Source: Rhodospirillales bacterium CG15_BIG_FIL_POST_REV_8_21_14_020_66_15 (GTDB taxonomy: Bacteria > Pseudomonadota > Alphaproteobacteria > Rhodospirillales > Casp-alpha2). From it: a stretch of DNA of 64,000 nt. The position numbers and the translations under genes were made by a program. This document shows, in pieces, positions 16,809-25,283 of the stretch. Where the stretch lies: the NCBI GenBank assembly GCA_002781745.1, contig PFFW01000042.1, positions 1 to 64,000 on the forward strand. Reading direction: 5' to 3'. Every line of letters begins with the position of its first letter. Position 1 is the stretch's first letter. The notes below the pieces were generated by a model. That model saw only the letters and a program-made list of their open reading frames with translations. It made no database searches and was not told where the DNA came from.

Positions 16809-16873
16809 CCGTCAGCCGTCGGCGCGACATGGTGCCCCCACCTATCCCCAAGCGCGGTTCGGTTCCGTAACCG

Positions 16874-17482
16874 CTAAGGGCGCAGCCCCATCAGGTAGCG
16901 GTTCAGACCGGCCATGCAGTCATGGAACGGCGCCATGCTCTGCGCCGACTTGGCCTGGCCGAAGGCGCCCTGGATGGCGGCAACGATCAGCGTCGCGGCC
17001 TCGTCCGTGTCGGCGGCCGCGTTGACGCTGCCCGAATGCTGACCGCGCGTGAGGGCCCGCGAGAGGCGGCGGCGCCAGGCGCGGTAAAGTTCCTCGATCC
17101 GCTGCCGGAAGCCGCCGTCCAGGGGCGACATTTCCTGCGCCAGGTTGTTCAGGGGACAGCCCAGCAGGTGGATCGCCGGCACTCGGTCCGTCATGTTGTC
17201 CTGGATGGTGCGGGCGATGGCGGCCAGCGGGTCGTCCTCGCCTTCCGCGTCGAGGGGCGCGAGCCACCAGTCCTCCAGGTAGCTTTTCACCAGTTCGTCC
17301 ACCACCGCGTAGCCGAGCGCCGTCTTGCCCGGGAAATGATGGTACATGGCCCCCTTGGTGACGCCGGTCAGCGCCAGGATGTCGTTGAGCCCCGCAGCCT
17401 GGAAGCCGTGGCGGTGGATGACGCCGTAGGCGGCCTCAAGGATCCGCCGCCGGGTTTCGTCGGGTCTGTAGGCACGTGACAT
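16874..17482 (-). CDS. TetR/AcrR-family regulator
   Basis: A 202-residue TetR-type repressor. Residues about 6-55 form the helix-turn-helix: RPDETRRRILEAAYGVIHRHGFQAAGLNDILALTGVTKGAMYHHFPGK; the TKGAMYHHF recognition helix is very typical. The C-terminal domain is helical with one conserved-looking Cys in LLGCPLNNL, resembling the YcdC/LmrA-like C-domain. The track uses a TTG at 17518; ATG 17482 is more likely. It is divergent from nadK. A CATAC-N6-GTATG repeat covers its start codon and may be its operator. Confidence 0.9.
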   Translation of the reverse strand: MSRAYRPDETRRRILEAAYGVIHRHGFQAAGLNDILALTGVTKGAMYHHFPGKTALGYAVVDELVKSYLEDWWLAPLDAEGEDDPLAAIARTIQDNMTDRVPAIHLLGCPLNNLAQEMSPLDGGFRQRIEELYRAWRRRLSRALTRGQHSGSVNAAADTDEAATLIVAAIQGAFGQAKSAQSMAPFHDCMAGLNRYLMGLRP

Positions 17483-17495
17483 ACCGGGGAGTATG
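17480..17495. promoter_or_regulatory. CATAC-N6-GTATG dyad over the TetR start codon
   Basis: A perfect 5-bp inverted repeat with a 6-bp spacer. The left arm includes the start codon of the TetR gene. Position and symmetry would suit autorepression by TetR. Two 5-bp arms could arise by chance, so this is modest evidence. Confidence 0.4.
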
Positions 17496-17571
17496 AAATC
17501 ACCGCGAGGCTTCCGCAACCATCCGTTAGGGGCTAAGTTCCGGAAAGTCCCTTGATTTTCCGAAGACCGCC

Positions 17572-18351
17572 ATGACCGAAGCCCGCACCGTCCAGAAAAT
17601 CGCCTTCGTCGCCGCGAAGCAGCCGGAAGCGCAGGACGCGCTGACGCAGCTCGCCCATCTGTACGGCAACGTACCGACCGAGGACGCCGACGTGATCGTC
17701 GCCCTGGGCGGCGATGGCTTCATGCTGGAAAGCCTGCATGGCGCCATCGGCAACGGCACGCCAATCTACGGCATGAACCGGGGCACGGTCGGCTTCCTGA
17801 TGAACGAGTACCGGGCGGACGACCTGCCCGCGCGCATCGCCCGCGCCCAGTCCGTGACCCTGCGCCCCCTGAAGATGACGGCGTTCGACATGCAGGGCGC
17901 GGTGACCACGGCGCTGGCCATCAACGAGGTGTCGCTGCTGCGCGAATCCCGCATGGCGGCCAAGATCCGCATCTTCATCGACGACATCGCACGCCTGGAT
18001 GAAATGATCTGCGACGGCGTGCTGGTCGCCACCCCGGCGGGCTCCACCGCCTACAACCTATCGGCCCACGGGCCGATCATTCCCATGGGTGCCGACCTTC
18101 TGGCGCTCACCCCCATTTCCGTGTTCCGGCCGCGGCGTTGGCGCGGCGCCCTGCTGCCGAGAAAGGCCAAAATCGCCTTCGATATCCTGCAGCCCGAGCT
18201 GCGACCCGTCAGCGCCACCGCCGACTACACGGAAGTGCGCGACGTCCGGCGCGTGGAGATCCACCAGGACGAGGTCCACCGCCTTGAACTGCTGTTCGAT
18301 CCCGAACACAACCTGGAGGAACGCATCCTCAAGGAGCAGTTCGAACCGTGA
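17572..18351 (+). CDS. nadK: NAD kinase
   Basis: Phosphorylates NAD+ to NADP+ with ATP; cytoplasmic and essential in most bacteria. The GGDG motif is in [16 protein letters not shown] (residues 44-57). [13 protein letters not shown], the NE motif in [13 protein letters not shown], and [21 protein letters not shown] form the substrate-binding blocks. Length 259 residues, normal for alphaproteobacteria. ATG 17572. Its stop overlaps the GTG start of the AbrB-type membrane gene by 4 bp, so the two are translationally coupled. Confidence 0.95.
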   Translation: MTEARTVQKIAFVAAKQPEAQDALTQLAHLYGNVPTEDADVIVALGGDGFMLESLHGAIGNGTPIYGMNRGTVGFLMNEYRADDLPARIARAQSVTLRPLKMTAFDMQGAVTTALAINEVSLLRESRMAAKIRIFIDDIARLDEMICDGVLVATPAGSTAYNLSAHGPIIPMGADLLALTPISVFRPRRWRGALLPRKAKIAFDILQPELRPVSATADYTEVRDVRRVEIHQDEVHRLELLFDPEHNLEERILKEQFEP

Positions 18352-19523
18352 GCCCTGCCGACAAGGCCCCCACCCCTGACGCGGCCGCCGAACCCGATCC
18401 CGACGAGTCCGAGGACGACCCGGAAAACGCGGGGCCCGGACCCGAGACCGAGGGAAATCCGAAGACACGCCCGCTGCGCATGGCCCTGACCCTGGCGCTG
18501 GGCGGCGTCGGAGGGAGCCTGTTCCACGAACTGCACATGCCGCTGCCGTGGATGATCGGCGGGCTGGTCTTCACGCTGATCGCGTCGCTATCGGGCGCGC
18601 CCCTGGTGCGGCCCAAGCGCCTGCGCATCTTCATGGTGCCGGTGCTGGGCGTCATGCTGGGGGCCGGATTCACGCCCGAGGCGATCGGCCATGCGGCGGA
18701 GTGGCTGGCCTCGCTCGCCATGCTGCTGGTCTACGCACTGGGCGTCACCGCCATGGTGTCCTACTACCTGGTCAAGGTCGCCCGCTGGGACGCCGCCACG
18801 TCCTATTTCTCGGCCTCGCCGGGCGGGTTCGGCGAGATGGCCCTCTTGGGCGAGGCCATGGGGGCGGACGACCGCAAGATCTCGCTCAACCATTCCGTCC
18901 GCATCATGCTGACGGTCCTCATCATCCCGTTCTGGTTCAAGTTCTTCGAGGGCTACGAGCCGGGCAACATGATGGCGCTCGGCACCATGACCGACGTCCG
19001 GCCCAAGGACGCGGCGATCCTCATCGCCTGCGCGGTCGTCGGCTACTACGTGGCGCGGCGCCTGCGCTTTCCGGCGGCGCAGCTTCTGGGGCCGACCCTG
19101 GTGTCGGCCGTCGTCCACATGGCGGGCTTGACCGAGGCCCGCCCGCCGCAGGAGATCGTCGCCCTGGCCCAGGTCGTCATCGGCGCCGCCATCGGCTGCC
19201 GGTTTCTGGGCATCTCGCTGCGCCAGGTGTTCGGCACCATGGCCCAGGCGGCGGCAATCACCGCCTTCATGCTCGGCGCCGCGCTGGGCGGGGCCTGGAT
19301 CGTCAGCCAGTTCACCGGCCTTCCCGTGAAGACCCTGTGGCTCGCCTTCGCGCCCGGCGGCCTCGCCGAAATGACCCTGATCAGCCTGTCTCTGGGCATC
19401 GACGTGGCCTTCGTCTCGGTCCATCACATGGTGCGGGTGATCTTCCTGGTGTCCATGGCGCCCATCGCCTTCAAGGTGCTCGAAGGCATCCTGAAGCGCG
19501 CCGAGGCGGTGAACAGGGCCTGA
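18348..19523 (+). CDS. AbrB-type (Gneg_AbrB_dup) integral membrane protein
   Basis: A 391-residue inner-membrane protein with about ten hydrophobic segments after an acidic, Pro-rich cytoplasmic N-terminus of about 45 residues. The two halves are internal repeats: [21 protein letters not shown]...[13 protein letters not shown] and a second [19 protein letters not shown]...[10 protein letters not shown], with [18 protein letters not shown] echoed by [17 protein letters not shown]. This is the membrane AbrB duplication family (TIGR03082), often misnamed ammonia monooxygenase. A transporter role is likely, substrate unknown. It starts at GTG 18348, coupled to nadK. Confidence 0.88.
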   Translation: MSPADKAPTPDAAAEPDPDESEDDPENAGPGPETEGNPKTRPLRMALTLALGGVGGSLFHELHMPLPWMIGGLVFTLIASLSGAPLVRPKRLRIFMVPVLGVMLGAGFTPEAIGHAAEWLASLAMLLVYALGVTAMVSYYLVKVARWDAATSYFSASPGGFGEMALLGEAMGADDRKISLNHSVRIMLTVLIIPFWFKFFEGYEPGNMMALGTMTDVRPKDAAILIACAVVGYYVARRLRFPAAQLLGPTLVSAVVHMAGLTEARPPQEIVALAQVVIGAAIGCRFLGISLRQVFGTMAQAAAITAFMLGAALGGAWIVSQFTGLPVKTLWLAFAPGGLAEMTLISLSLGIDVAFVSVHHMVRVIFLVSMAPIAFKVLEGILKRAEAVNRA

Positions 19524-19529
19524 ACCGGG

Positions 19530-20591
19530 TTACCGGTGATCCGCGCCGACGGCGGCGCCAACAGAGGTGAATCCGTCCCGTTCCAGAAGGTCCGCCAGTT
19601 CCGCCGCGATGCGCGCCGCCAGGTAGGGTCCCTCGAAAACCAGCGCCGAATAGACCTGCACCAGGCTGGCGCCCGCGCGGATGCGGGCATAGGCGTCAAC
19701 CCCGGTGGCGATGCCACCGACCCCGATCAGGGGAATGTCCCGGCCGACAAGCTGATAGAGATCCGACAGCACGCCCTTGGCCATGTCCCTGAGCGGCGCG
19801 CCGGACAGGCCGCCCGTCTCGTTCTTCTGCGGATCGGTCAGGCCGGCCGGCCGGCTGATCGTCGTGTTCGTGGCGATGATGCCGTCGATGCCCACGTCGT
19901 GGGCGACGGCGGCGACGTCTTCCAGGTCGGCGCCCGCCAGGTCCGGCGCGATCTTGACCAGAAGCGGCGGGTTATTGGGCAGCGCGTCGCGCGCCGCCTT
20001 CACCGCCGTCAGCAGCGCAGTCAGCGGCCCCCGATCCTGCAGAGTGCGCAGCCCCGGCGTGTTGGGCGAGGACACGTTGACGACCAGATAGCTGGCGAAA
20101 CCGCCCAGGCGCTCCACCCCCAGGACGTAATCCCGCACCTCGTCCGTCGAGTCCTTGTTGCGGCCCAGATTGACGCCGACGATGCCCTGCCCCCCGAGCC
20201 CCTCGCGGAACCTGGCGAGTCGTCGAGACATCGCGGCGTGTCCGTCGTTGTTGAAACCCATGCGGTTGATCACGGCGCGGTCGGCGGTCAGGCGGAACAG
20301 GCGCGGTTTCGGGTTGCCCGGCTGCGGCCGGGGCGTGACGCTGCCGACCTCGGCGAAGCCGAAGCCCAGGCCCAGTACCGCCCGGGGCACGCGGGCGTCC
20401 TTGTCGAAGCCCGCAGCCAGGCCCACGGGATTGGCGAAGTCGAGGCCCCAAACCCGGCTTTTCAGGATCGGACGCCGGCCCGCGACGACCGGGGGCACCA
20501 AGCCCAGGGACAATCCGGCCAGCGCCAGGGTATGGGCCGTTTCCGGGTCCAGGCAGCGGAGGGCCGGCATCAGCCGGTCGGCAATGCCCAC
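19530..20591 (-). CDS. pyrD: Dihydroorotate dehydrogenase (quinone), class 2
   Basis: Membrane-associated flavoenzyme of pyrimidine synthesis that oxidises dihydroorotate to orotate and passes electrons to quinone. The 353-residue length and the N-terminal helical extension ([15 protein letters not shown]) mark class 2. FMN-binding and active-site blocks are clear: [36 protein letters not shown], and [13 protein letters not shown] with the class-2 catalytic Ser. The start is GTG 20591, immediately after the stop of the upstream DUF952 gene, so the pair is co-transcribed. It converges on the AbrB-type gene with 6 bp between stops. Confidence 0.95.
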   Translation of the reverse strand: MGIADRLMPALRCLDPETAHTLALAGLSLGLVPPVVAGRRPILKSRVWGLDFANPVGLAAGFDKDARVPRAVLGLGFGFAEVGSVTPRPQPGNPKPRLFRLTADRAVINRMGFNNDGHAAMSRRLARFREGLGGQGIVGVNLGRNKDSTDEVRDYVLGVERLGGFASYLVVNVSSPNTPGLRTLQDRGPLTALLTAVKAARDALPNNPPLLVKIAPDLAGADLEDVAAVAHDVGIDGIIATNTTISRPAGLTDPQKNETGGLSGAPLRDMAKGVLSDLYQLVGRDIPLIGVGGIATGVDAYARIRAGASLVQVYSALVFEGPYLAARIAAELADLLERDGFTSVGAAVGADHR

Positions 20592-20963
20592 CTACTCGGC
20601 CTCCTTCAGATTCAGTTCGGACGGGAATACGTGGCGGCCCGCGGCATCCAGCGGCAGGTCGTAGACGGCGAGCACGGCATCGACCGGCAAGGGGCCGTAC
20701 AAATGGGGAAACAGTTGCCCGCCGCGCGAGGCCTCCCACTTCAGTGCGTCGTTCAGTCTTGTCGGATCGACACGCAAAAGGAGAATCCCGGACTGCCCCG
20801 CGCGGTGCTTGGCCGCGCTTTTCACGACCTGACCGGCTGTCGAGAAATGGATGAAGCCGTCGGCGGCGTCCTGTGACGATCCGGCGTAGGCGCCCGCCTG
20901 TCGGGCGGCGGCCCATTCCTCCTTGCGGCACATATGGTAGATGGCGGAATCGTTGGGATTCAT
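20592..20963 (-). CDS. DUF952 domain protein
   Basis: A 123-residue protein with the complete DUF952 pattern: IYHMCRKEEWAAARQAG, then DAADGFIHFSTAGQVVKSAAKH, then LKWEASRGGQLFPHLYGPLP. The DGFIHFS block and the PHLYGPL block each carry invariant histidines. The family is a small glutathione-S-transferase-like or ADP-ribosyl-type fold of unknown activity, commonly encoded beside pyrD in alphaproteobacteria, as here. The track start at 21077 is too long; ATG 20963 fits homologues. No base separates its stop from the pyrD start codon. Confidence 0.9.
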   Translation of the reverse strand: MNPNDSAIYHMCRKEEWAAARQAGAYAGSSQDAADGFIHFSTAGQVVKSAAKHRAGQSGILLLRVDPTRLNDALKWEASRGGQLFPHLYGPLPVDAVLAVYDLPLDAAGRHVFPSELNLKEAE

Positions 20964-21082
20964 TGCGAAAAAGGCCCGGGTTCCTGCGGATTGGCCCGGG
21001 AGATTAGAGCACATTGCCCGCCGAGGGAACCGCTCAACGGCGCCCCCTGGCGGATATGACATACGTCTAGGGGGCATTGAAC

Positions 21083-21097
21083 TGGCACGTCGATTGC
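21083..21097 (+). promoter_or_regulatory. Sigma-54 (-24/-12) promoter
   Basis: TGGCAC-GTCGA-TTGC is an exact match to the TGGCAC-N5-TTGC consensus for RpoN-dependent promoters. It lies in a 201-bp intergenic gap and points at the 78-aa gene at 21165, leaving a leader of about 55 nt. No NtrC-type enhancer site was recognised upstream by eye. Confidence 0.75.
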
Positions 21098-21164
21098 GTA
21101 TGTCTGACTTATCTCGTGCGGAGTTCCAAATTACGTAACCTCGGTCCTATAAGGGGAAAAAAGT

Positions 21165-21401
21165 ATGAACTCCAAGACCATGCGCCCGTCGTCGAACCTG
21201 AAGCTGGCCCTCAGCGAACTCGAAGAACTCGTCGACCTGGGCGTCAAGTTCGTGCCGCGGCAGCCCTCGCCCGCCATGATCTTGGCCGGAGCCCGAGCGG
21301 GCGGCATCGACGAAGCGCTCACCGCCAAGATCTACTGTGCGATGCTGGAGGCGGATAGCCTGGAGGATCCGGAAGGCACCGCGGGCATCCGGGCCAACTG
21401 A
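21165..21401 (+). CDS. Small hypothetical protein under a sigma-54 promoter
   Basis: A 78-residue soluble, mostly helical protein of unknown family. Residues 10-25 form an acidic helix (NLKLALSELEELVDLG). The C-terminal part has one Cys (AKIYCAMLEADSLEDPEG). No signal peptide or membrane segment. ATG 21165 is preceded by AAGGGGAAAAAAGT. It is monocistronic: the downstream gene is on the other strand. An exact sigma-54 promoter lies 68-82 bp upstream of the start codon, so its expression should need RpoN and an enhancer-binding protein, as in nitrogen, formate or envelope-stress circuits. Function unknown. Confidence 0.75.
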   Translation: MNSKTMRPSSNLKLALSELEELVDLGVKFVPRQPSPAMILAGARAGGIDEALTAKIYCAMLEADSLEDPEGTAGIRAN

Positions 21402-21456
21402 CCCGGCACCGCCCGGAAGGCCTCCGCCCGGCCGCATTCCCCTTGACGATTGGCTG

Positions 21457-22464
21457 CTACCAAACGATCGGGTCGGGCCCGTCGATTACCGGTCCGCCAG
21501 CCAGCACGCGAAGCGTCATGCCGCCTCCCCCGGGCCGGGCGGGCATGGCTGCGGCGGTCGGTTTCTCGGCGTCGGTCCAGCCGTAGCCGCCGTCGAACAG
21601 GTCGCCGCCGTGACCCGATGCGAAGGTGAAAATTCCATTGCCGGTGAGCCAATCCGTCGCCGGCGGTGACGGCACCTTCGCGGCCTCTTCCTTGTCCGGC
21701 GTTGCCGTCGCCGTATCCGCGGGCGGCGCCTCTTGCGCGCGCCCGCCCGGCGGCGCCTCTTGCGCGCGCGCGCCCGGCGGCACGACCCGCGCCTGGCGCG
21801 AGAACCTGATGCGCCCACCCGATTGCCCACGCGCATCGACGGTCAGGTCGACGTCGAACGCGTCCTGCCCCTCGGGGACGACAAGGTTGAGGTCCCGCAG
21901 ATCGCCCGGTTTCAGCCGCCACGGCGCGCCGCCGTCGGCGCCCTCGTCCCGCGTGCCGCCTGTCAGGTGCACGCCTTCCGGAATTCCGGCGAGATACAGC
22001 GTCACGTCGCCCACCATCTTGCCCAGGCCGCGGCTGAACGAGATGGCGACGGGAAAGCCCAGACGCCCGCTGTCGTCCATGACCACGGGCGGTTCGATGG
22101 AAAACCGCAGGCCCGTCTCCACGGACGCCAGGCCCGGTTCGACCGTCAGGCTGCCTGTCCGCACGTGTCCGTCGGTGGAAATGACGGTGACAGCAAAGGC
22201 GTGCGGGCCGCTGGCCCCAGGCGGAAAGCGCATGCGCAGGCCGCCCGGCACCTTCAGGTCCTGTTCCAGCAGGGTCGCCGTGCCGTCGCCGTTGTCGACC
22301 CCGGCGTTCAGGGTTATCCCCTTTCCCAGACCGCCGACAATGAGCACGGACATGTCGCGCGGGTTGAGTCCCGGCACCGCCGTCATCAGGTCGAGCGGCA
22401 GGCCCGACTTGGCGTCCTCGACCTGCGCCGTGCGCTCGTCGTCCATCTCGAGGGTATCGGCCAT
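21457..22464 (-). CDS. Hypothetical protein with beta-rich body and 9-aa repeat
   Basis: A 335-residue protein I do not recognise. It has no signal peptide. Residues about 25-230 look beta-rich, with Gly/Asp turns and patterns such as VLIVGGLGKGITLNAGVDNGDGTATL reminiscent of Ig-like or RTX-associated surface proteins. A Pro/Ala-rich linker near residue 240-265 includes two copies of a 9-residue unit (G-A/G-RAQEAPP). The C-terminus has TFASGHGGDLFDGGYGW. ATG 22464 (MADTLEM) is chosen because AAGGGA lies 7 bp upstream; ATG 22494 and 22479 are alternatives. Secretion by a type I system is possible but unsupported. Confidence 0.6.
   Translation of the reverse strand: MADTLEMDDERTAQVEDAKSGLPLDLMTAVPGLNPRDMSVLIVGGLGKGITLNAGVDNGDGTATLLEQDLKVPGGLRMRFPPGASGPHAFAVTVISTDGHVRTGSLTVEPGLASVETGLRFSIEPPVVMDDSGRLGFPVAISFSRGLGKMVGDVTLYLAGIPEGVHLTGGTRDEGADGGAPWRLKPGDLRDLNLVVPEGQDAFDVDLTVDARGQSGGRIRFSRQARVVPPGARAQEAPPGGRAQEAPPADTATATPDKEEAAKVPSPPATDWLTGNGIFTFASGHGGDLFDGGYGWTDAEKPTAAAMPARPGGGGMTLRVLAGGPVIDGPDPIVW
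21722..21775. repeat. 27-bp tandem repeat, two units
   Basis: Two adjacent 27-bp units beginning GGCGGCGCCTCTTGCGCGC differ by one base and encode the 9-residue duplication in the hypothetical protein above. A third unit begins but breaks off after about 6 bp. Alternating GC makes slippage likely. Confidence 0.7.
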
Positions 22465-22655
22465 GACTTTCCCTTTCATCCCGAATGGGTTCACCGTTGA
22501 TGCGGACGGTATTCGGCCCCATTTTCAGGAAGGTCGCCGCGCCGGGCCAGGATTTTGCGCCCCGCCGCCGCGATTAGGATCATTCGGTTGACCCTGTCCG
22601 CATGCCGCACGGCACGATCAAGGTCACCGGATTTGAACGCCGGGGGAGACCGCGC

Positions 22656-23063
22656 ATGCCAGACAGGGAAGCGATTCTGTTTGCCAACGACGCCTTCTAT
22701 GCCGCTTTCGCCAGCGGTGATTTCGCACTGATGCGCTCGGCCTGGGCCGACGACCGGGAGATCACCTGCCTCCATCCGGGCTGGCGGCCGCTGGTCGGCC
22801 GTCAGGAAGTCATGGACAGTTGGGAAACGATCCTGGCGTCCGGCGAAACGACGGACATCCGCTGCGTCGGCGCGCGCGCCTTTTCCCTGGGCGAGACCGC
22901 CTACGTCATCGGGTTCGAGCGCATGTCGGGCACCGTGCTGGCCATGACCAACATATTCGCCCGCCACGGCGACCTGTGGCGCATGGTGCACCATCAGGCA
23001 GGCCCCTGCCAGGACCGGGCGGCGGCCGACCGCGAGGAGGCGGAACCGCCACCCATGCAATAG
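22656..23063 (+). CDS. SnoaL/NTF2-like protein (DUF4440 type)
   Basis: A 135-residue cone-shaped alpha+beta protein of the NTF2-like superfamily. EAILFANDAFYAAFASGDFALMRSAWADD is the typical first helix pair, followed by TCLHPGWRPLVGRQEVMDSWETIL, where the H-P-G-W segment is common to a calcium/calmodulin-kinase-association-like subgroup. Strands end in MTNIFARHGDLWRMVHHQAGPC. The activity is unknown; relatives are isomerases, hydrolases or binding proteins. ATG 22656 is chosen over the track's GTG-side extension (22602) because GGGGGAGA precedes it. It starts a run of small plus-strand genes. Confidence 0.82.
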   Translation: MPDREAILFANDAFYAAFASGDFALMRSAWADDREITCLHPGWRPLVGRQEVMDSWETILASGETTDIRCVGARAFSLGETAYVIGFERMSGTVLAMTNIFARHGDLWRMVHHQAGPCQDRAAADREEAEPPPMQ

Positions 23064-23147
23064 GGTGTTCGGAACGAAACGCGAATGCGCTAAGAAGGGC
23101 CCGCAGGGACGCATGCCCGAAATGTCGGAGGGAGGCCTCGTTCGACC

Positions 23148-23522
23148 ATGAAGACCGTCAAGATGACCATCGGATCCGTGACCATAACCGCCGCCTTGCG
23201 CAACACGCCGACGGCGGCGGCGATCTGGGACGCACTGCCGTTCACCTCGCGCGCCAGCACCTGGGGCGAAGAGGTCTATTTCTCCACACCCGTGTCCCTG
23301 GACCGCGAGGCCGACGCCCGGGCCGTCGTCGAACCCGGCGAGATCGCCTTCTGGACCGACGGCGATAGCATCGCCATCGGATACGGCCGCACGCCCGTCT
23401 CGCGGGGCGACGAATGCCGCTTGGCATCTCCGTGCAACATCTGGGCGGACGCGGTCGAGGACGTGAAAAGCCTGGCGGCCGTGCCGGCCGGCGCCTCCAT
23501 TTCGGTTTCGCGCGGCGAGTAG
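23148..23522 (+). CDS. Cyclophilin-like fold protein (PF04126 type)
   Basis: A 124-residue protein of the cyclophilin-like family related to TM1367. Patterns seen are the N-terminal strand [29 protein letters not shown], the [11 protein letters not shown] block, and [20 protein letters not shown], where the W and the GYGxTP turn are conserved. The fold resembles peptidyl-prolyl isomerases but enzymatic activity has not been shown for the family. A GGAGGGAGG site precedes ATG 23148. The N-terminus matches family members, so the start is firm. Confidence 0.82.
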   Translation: MKTVKMTIGSVTITAALRNTPTAAAIWDALPFTSRASTWGEEVYFSTPVSLDREADARAVVEPGEIAFWTDGDSIAIGYGRTPVSRGDECRLASPCNIWADAVEDVKSLAAVPAGASISVSRGE

Positions 23523-23610
23523 CGCTGCCTTGGGCCGGAGCCTTGATTTGGCTCAACCGATTCCGTGGACGATTGCGGTATAATGTCATCCGCACGTAAT
23601 GGAGGGTGCC

Positions 23611-23856
23611 ATGAAAAAGACGGTCAATCCGTTGCTGGCTCTTCAGGCGGCCTATTTCGACGCCCTGCGCGCCAATGCGAAGATCGGGTTCGATTGCTGG
23701 CGTGCCGGGGTCGAAGGATTCTGGAAGGTCTACCACGCACAGCCGCACCGGCGCGTGGAGGACGCGCACGAAAAGGCCCCCTGCGCCACCGGCGGCGCCA
23801 ATCTGGCGCACAAGTACGGGCGGCGCTGCCACGACGTCGACGTCGAGCACATCTGA
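23611..23856 (+). CDS. Small hypothetical protein
   Basis: An 81-residue protein of unknown family. Residues 1-40 predict amphipathic helix (NPLLALQAAYFDALRANAKIG, then GVEGFWKVYH), which faintly recalls phasin-type helices; the rest is polar with two cysteines (APCATGG and RRCHD) and several histidines, a possible metal site. ATG 23611 has a perfect GGAGG site, which supports it being real. It lies between the cyclophilin-like and methyltransferase genes on the same strand. Confidence 0.6.
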   Translation: MKKTVNPLLALQAAYFDALRANAKIGFDCWRAGVEGFWKVYHAQPHRRVEDAHEKAPCATGGANLAHKYGRRCHDVDVEHI

Positions 23857-23937
23857 AGCGGTTGCGCGACCGGCCCGGCGTCCGTTATCGATAGGTCTGG
23901 CGGGGCGGTGCCCCGAAGCCGGAAGGAGGCGTCCGCC

Positions 23938-24600
23938 ATGACCAAGTCGACGACAGGCCTTGACGCGGCCCTTTACGATTACATCCTGGAAACCACGCTG
24001 CGCGAGCCTAAGGTTCTCGCCCGCCTGCGCCGGGAAACCGACAGCCACCCCCGCGCGGGCATGCAGATCTCGCCGGACCAGGGACAACTCCTGGGCCTGC
24101 TGGTCGAACTGACGGGAGCACAGAGGATCGTCGAGGTCGGCACCTTCACCGGCTACAGTTCGCTCGCCATGGCCCTCGCCCTGCCCGATGACGGCGAAAT
24201 CGTCTGCTGCGACGTTTCCGAGGAATACACCGCGGTCGCCCGGCGCTACTGGGCCGAAGCGGGGGTCGCGGACCGCATCACCCTGCGCCTCGGCCCCGCC
24301 GCCGGCACGCTGGACTCCCTCATCGGCGAAGGCCGCAGCGGCGCCTTCGACATGGCGTTCATCGACGCCGACAAGGAGAACTATCAGACCTATTTCGAGC
24401 GTTGCCTGACCCTGGTCCGTCCGGGCGGGCTGATCGCCGTCGACAACGTGCTGTGGGACGGACGGGTCCTCGATCCGGCCGACGAGACCGCCGACACCCG
24501 GGCGATCCGCGCCTTCAACAGCGGGTTGAAGGACGACGACAGGGTCACCCTCGCCATGCTGTCCGTGGCCGACGGCGTGACCCTGGCACGCAAGCGCTAG
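23938..24600 (+). CDS. Class I SAM-dependent O-methyltransferase (COMT-like)
   Basis: A 220-residue methyltransferase of the caffeoyl-CoA/catechol O-methyltransferase family. The SAM-binding motif is VEVGTFTGYSSLAMALALP near residue 63-80, followed by CCDVSEEYTAVARRYW and the metal-binding FIDADKENYQTYFE with its DxDK pattern; VDNVLWDGRVLDP holds another metal ligand. Such enzymes methylate catechol-type hydroxyls in a Mg-dependent way. The substrate is unknown. ATG 23938 follows GGAAGGAGG. The length is normal for bacterial members. Confidence 0.92.
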   Translation: MTKSTTGLDAALYDYILETTLREPKVLARLRRETDSHPRAGMQISPDQGQLLGLLVELTGAQRIVEVGTFTGYSSLAMALALPDDGEIVCCDVSEEYTAVARRYWAEAGVADRITLRLGPAAGTLDSLIGEGRSGAFDMAFIDADKENYQTYFERCLTLVRPGGLIAVDNVLWDGRVLDPADETADTRAIRAFNSGLKDDDRVTLAMLSVADGVTLARKR

Positions 24601-24758
24601 AACATGACGTCATTATGTCTACATCAGGTCTACGCAGCCTCCCCGCCCGCCGAATTGCGGCGGCGGCGACACGAAATCGTCCCATTTTACGCCAATAAAG
24701 GCCGCGATCGCGGGGCATATCTTCTGTCATCGGAACAACCCGGTATAGGAGTGAGACC

Positions 24759-25268
24759 ATGCCCAGCAACGCTTCCCGTCCCCGCCATGCCGCGGGCTTG
24801 ATCGCAACCGGCCTGGTCGCCGCAAGCCTGACCGTTGCCGGACTGCTTGCCGCGGGACTGCTCGCCGCGGGCGCGGCGGGTGCCGCCCAGGCCGCCGAGC
24901 CATTCGACGCGGCCTGCGAGACGGACCCCGGACGCAGCCGGCCCGCCATGCTGATCGTCACCGGGTTCGAAACCGGCAGTTCCGCCGTGCCGGCCAACCG
25001 CGAGGCCGACATTCAGGCCTTCGCCCGCGGATTGGCGCCGGGCGTCAAGGTCTGCGTCGTCGGCCAGGCCGACAAGCGCGGGCCCGTGGACCTGAACGAT
25101 AGGCTTGCCATGAACCGCGCGCGCGCCGTCGCCGCGCGCCTGATCGGCGCCGGCATCGAGCCGCGGGATCTGTCCTTGTCGTCCCGAGCCGAAGCGTTCG
25201 GCGACGCCGCCCCCGACTGGCTGTGGTTCAGCGGCAGCCGCCGGGTCGAAGTCATCGCCCAGCGCTGA
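24759..25268 (+). CDS. OmpA-like periplasmic protein
   Basis: A 169-residue exported protein. Residues 10-46 are a long hydrophobic signal rich in short Gly-Leu-Ala repeats (GLVAASL, GLLAAGLLAAG), ending AAQAAEP for cleavage. The mature part is an OmpA/MotB-type peptidoglycan-binding domain: FETGSSAVPANREADIQAFARGL, then CVVGQADKRGPVDLNDRLAMNRARAVAARLIGAG. The usual D in the G-x-x-D/T-x-x-G-x-x-x-x-N turn is kept in the GQADKRG form. It likely anchors to the cell wall. AGGAG precedes ATG 24759. Confidence 0.82.
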   Translation: MPSNASRPRHAAGLIATGLVAASLTVAGLLAAGLLAAGAAGAAQAAEPFDAACETDPGRSRPAMLIVTGFETGSSAVPANREADIQAFARGLAPGVKVCVVGQADKRGPVDLNDRLAMNRARAVAARLIGAGIEPRDLSLSSRAEAFGDAAPDWLWFSGSRRVEVIAQR

Positions 25269-25283
25269 CCCCGATGGGGCCCT

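Noticed and set aside
19536-20876. 446-aa plus-strand ORF over pyrD
   Set aside because: It is antisense to an unmistakable class 2 dihydroorotate dehydrogenase and has no recognisable domain.
24604-24613. ATGACGTCAT palindrome after the methyltransferase gene
   Set aside because: Short and directly after a stop codon; chance is a fair explanation and no regulated gene starts next to it.
24702-24713. CCGCGATCGCGG palindrome before the OmpA-like gene
   Set aside because: GC-only dyads of this size are expected by chance at this base composition.
24732-24758. GGAAC box before the OmpA-like gene as a second EcfG promoter
   Set aside because: No CGTT at 16-17 bp spacing, and the box is too close to the start codon.
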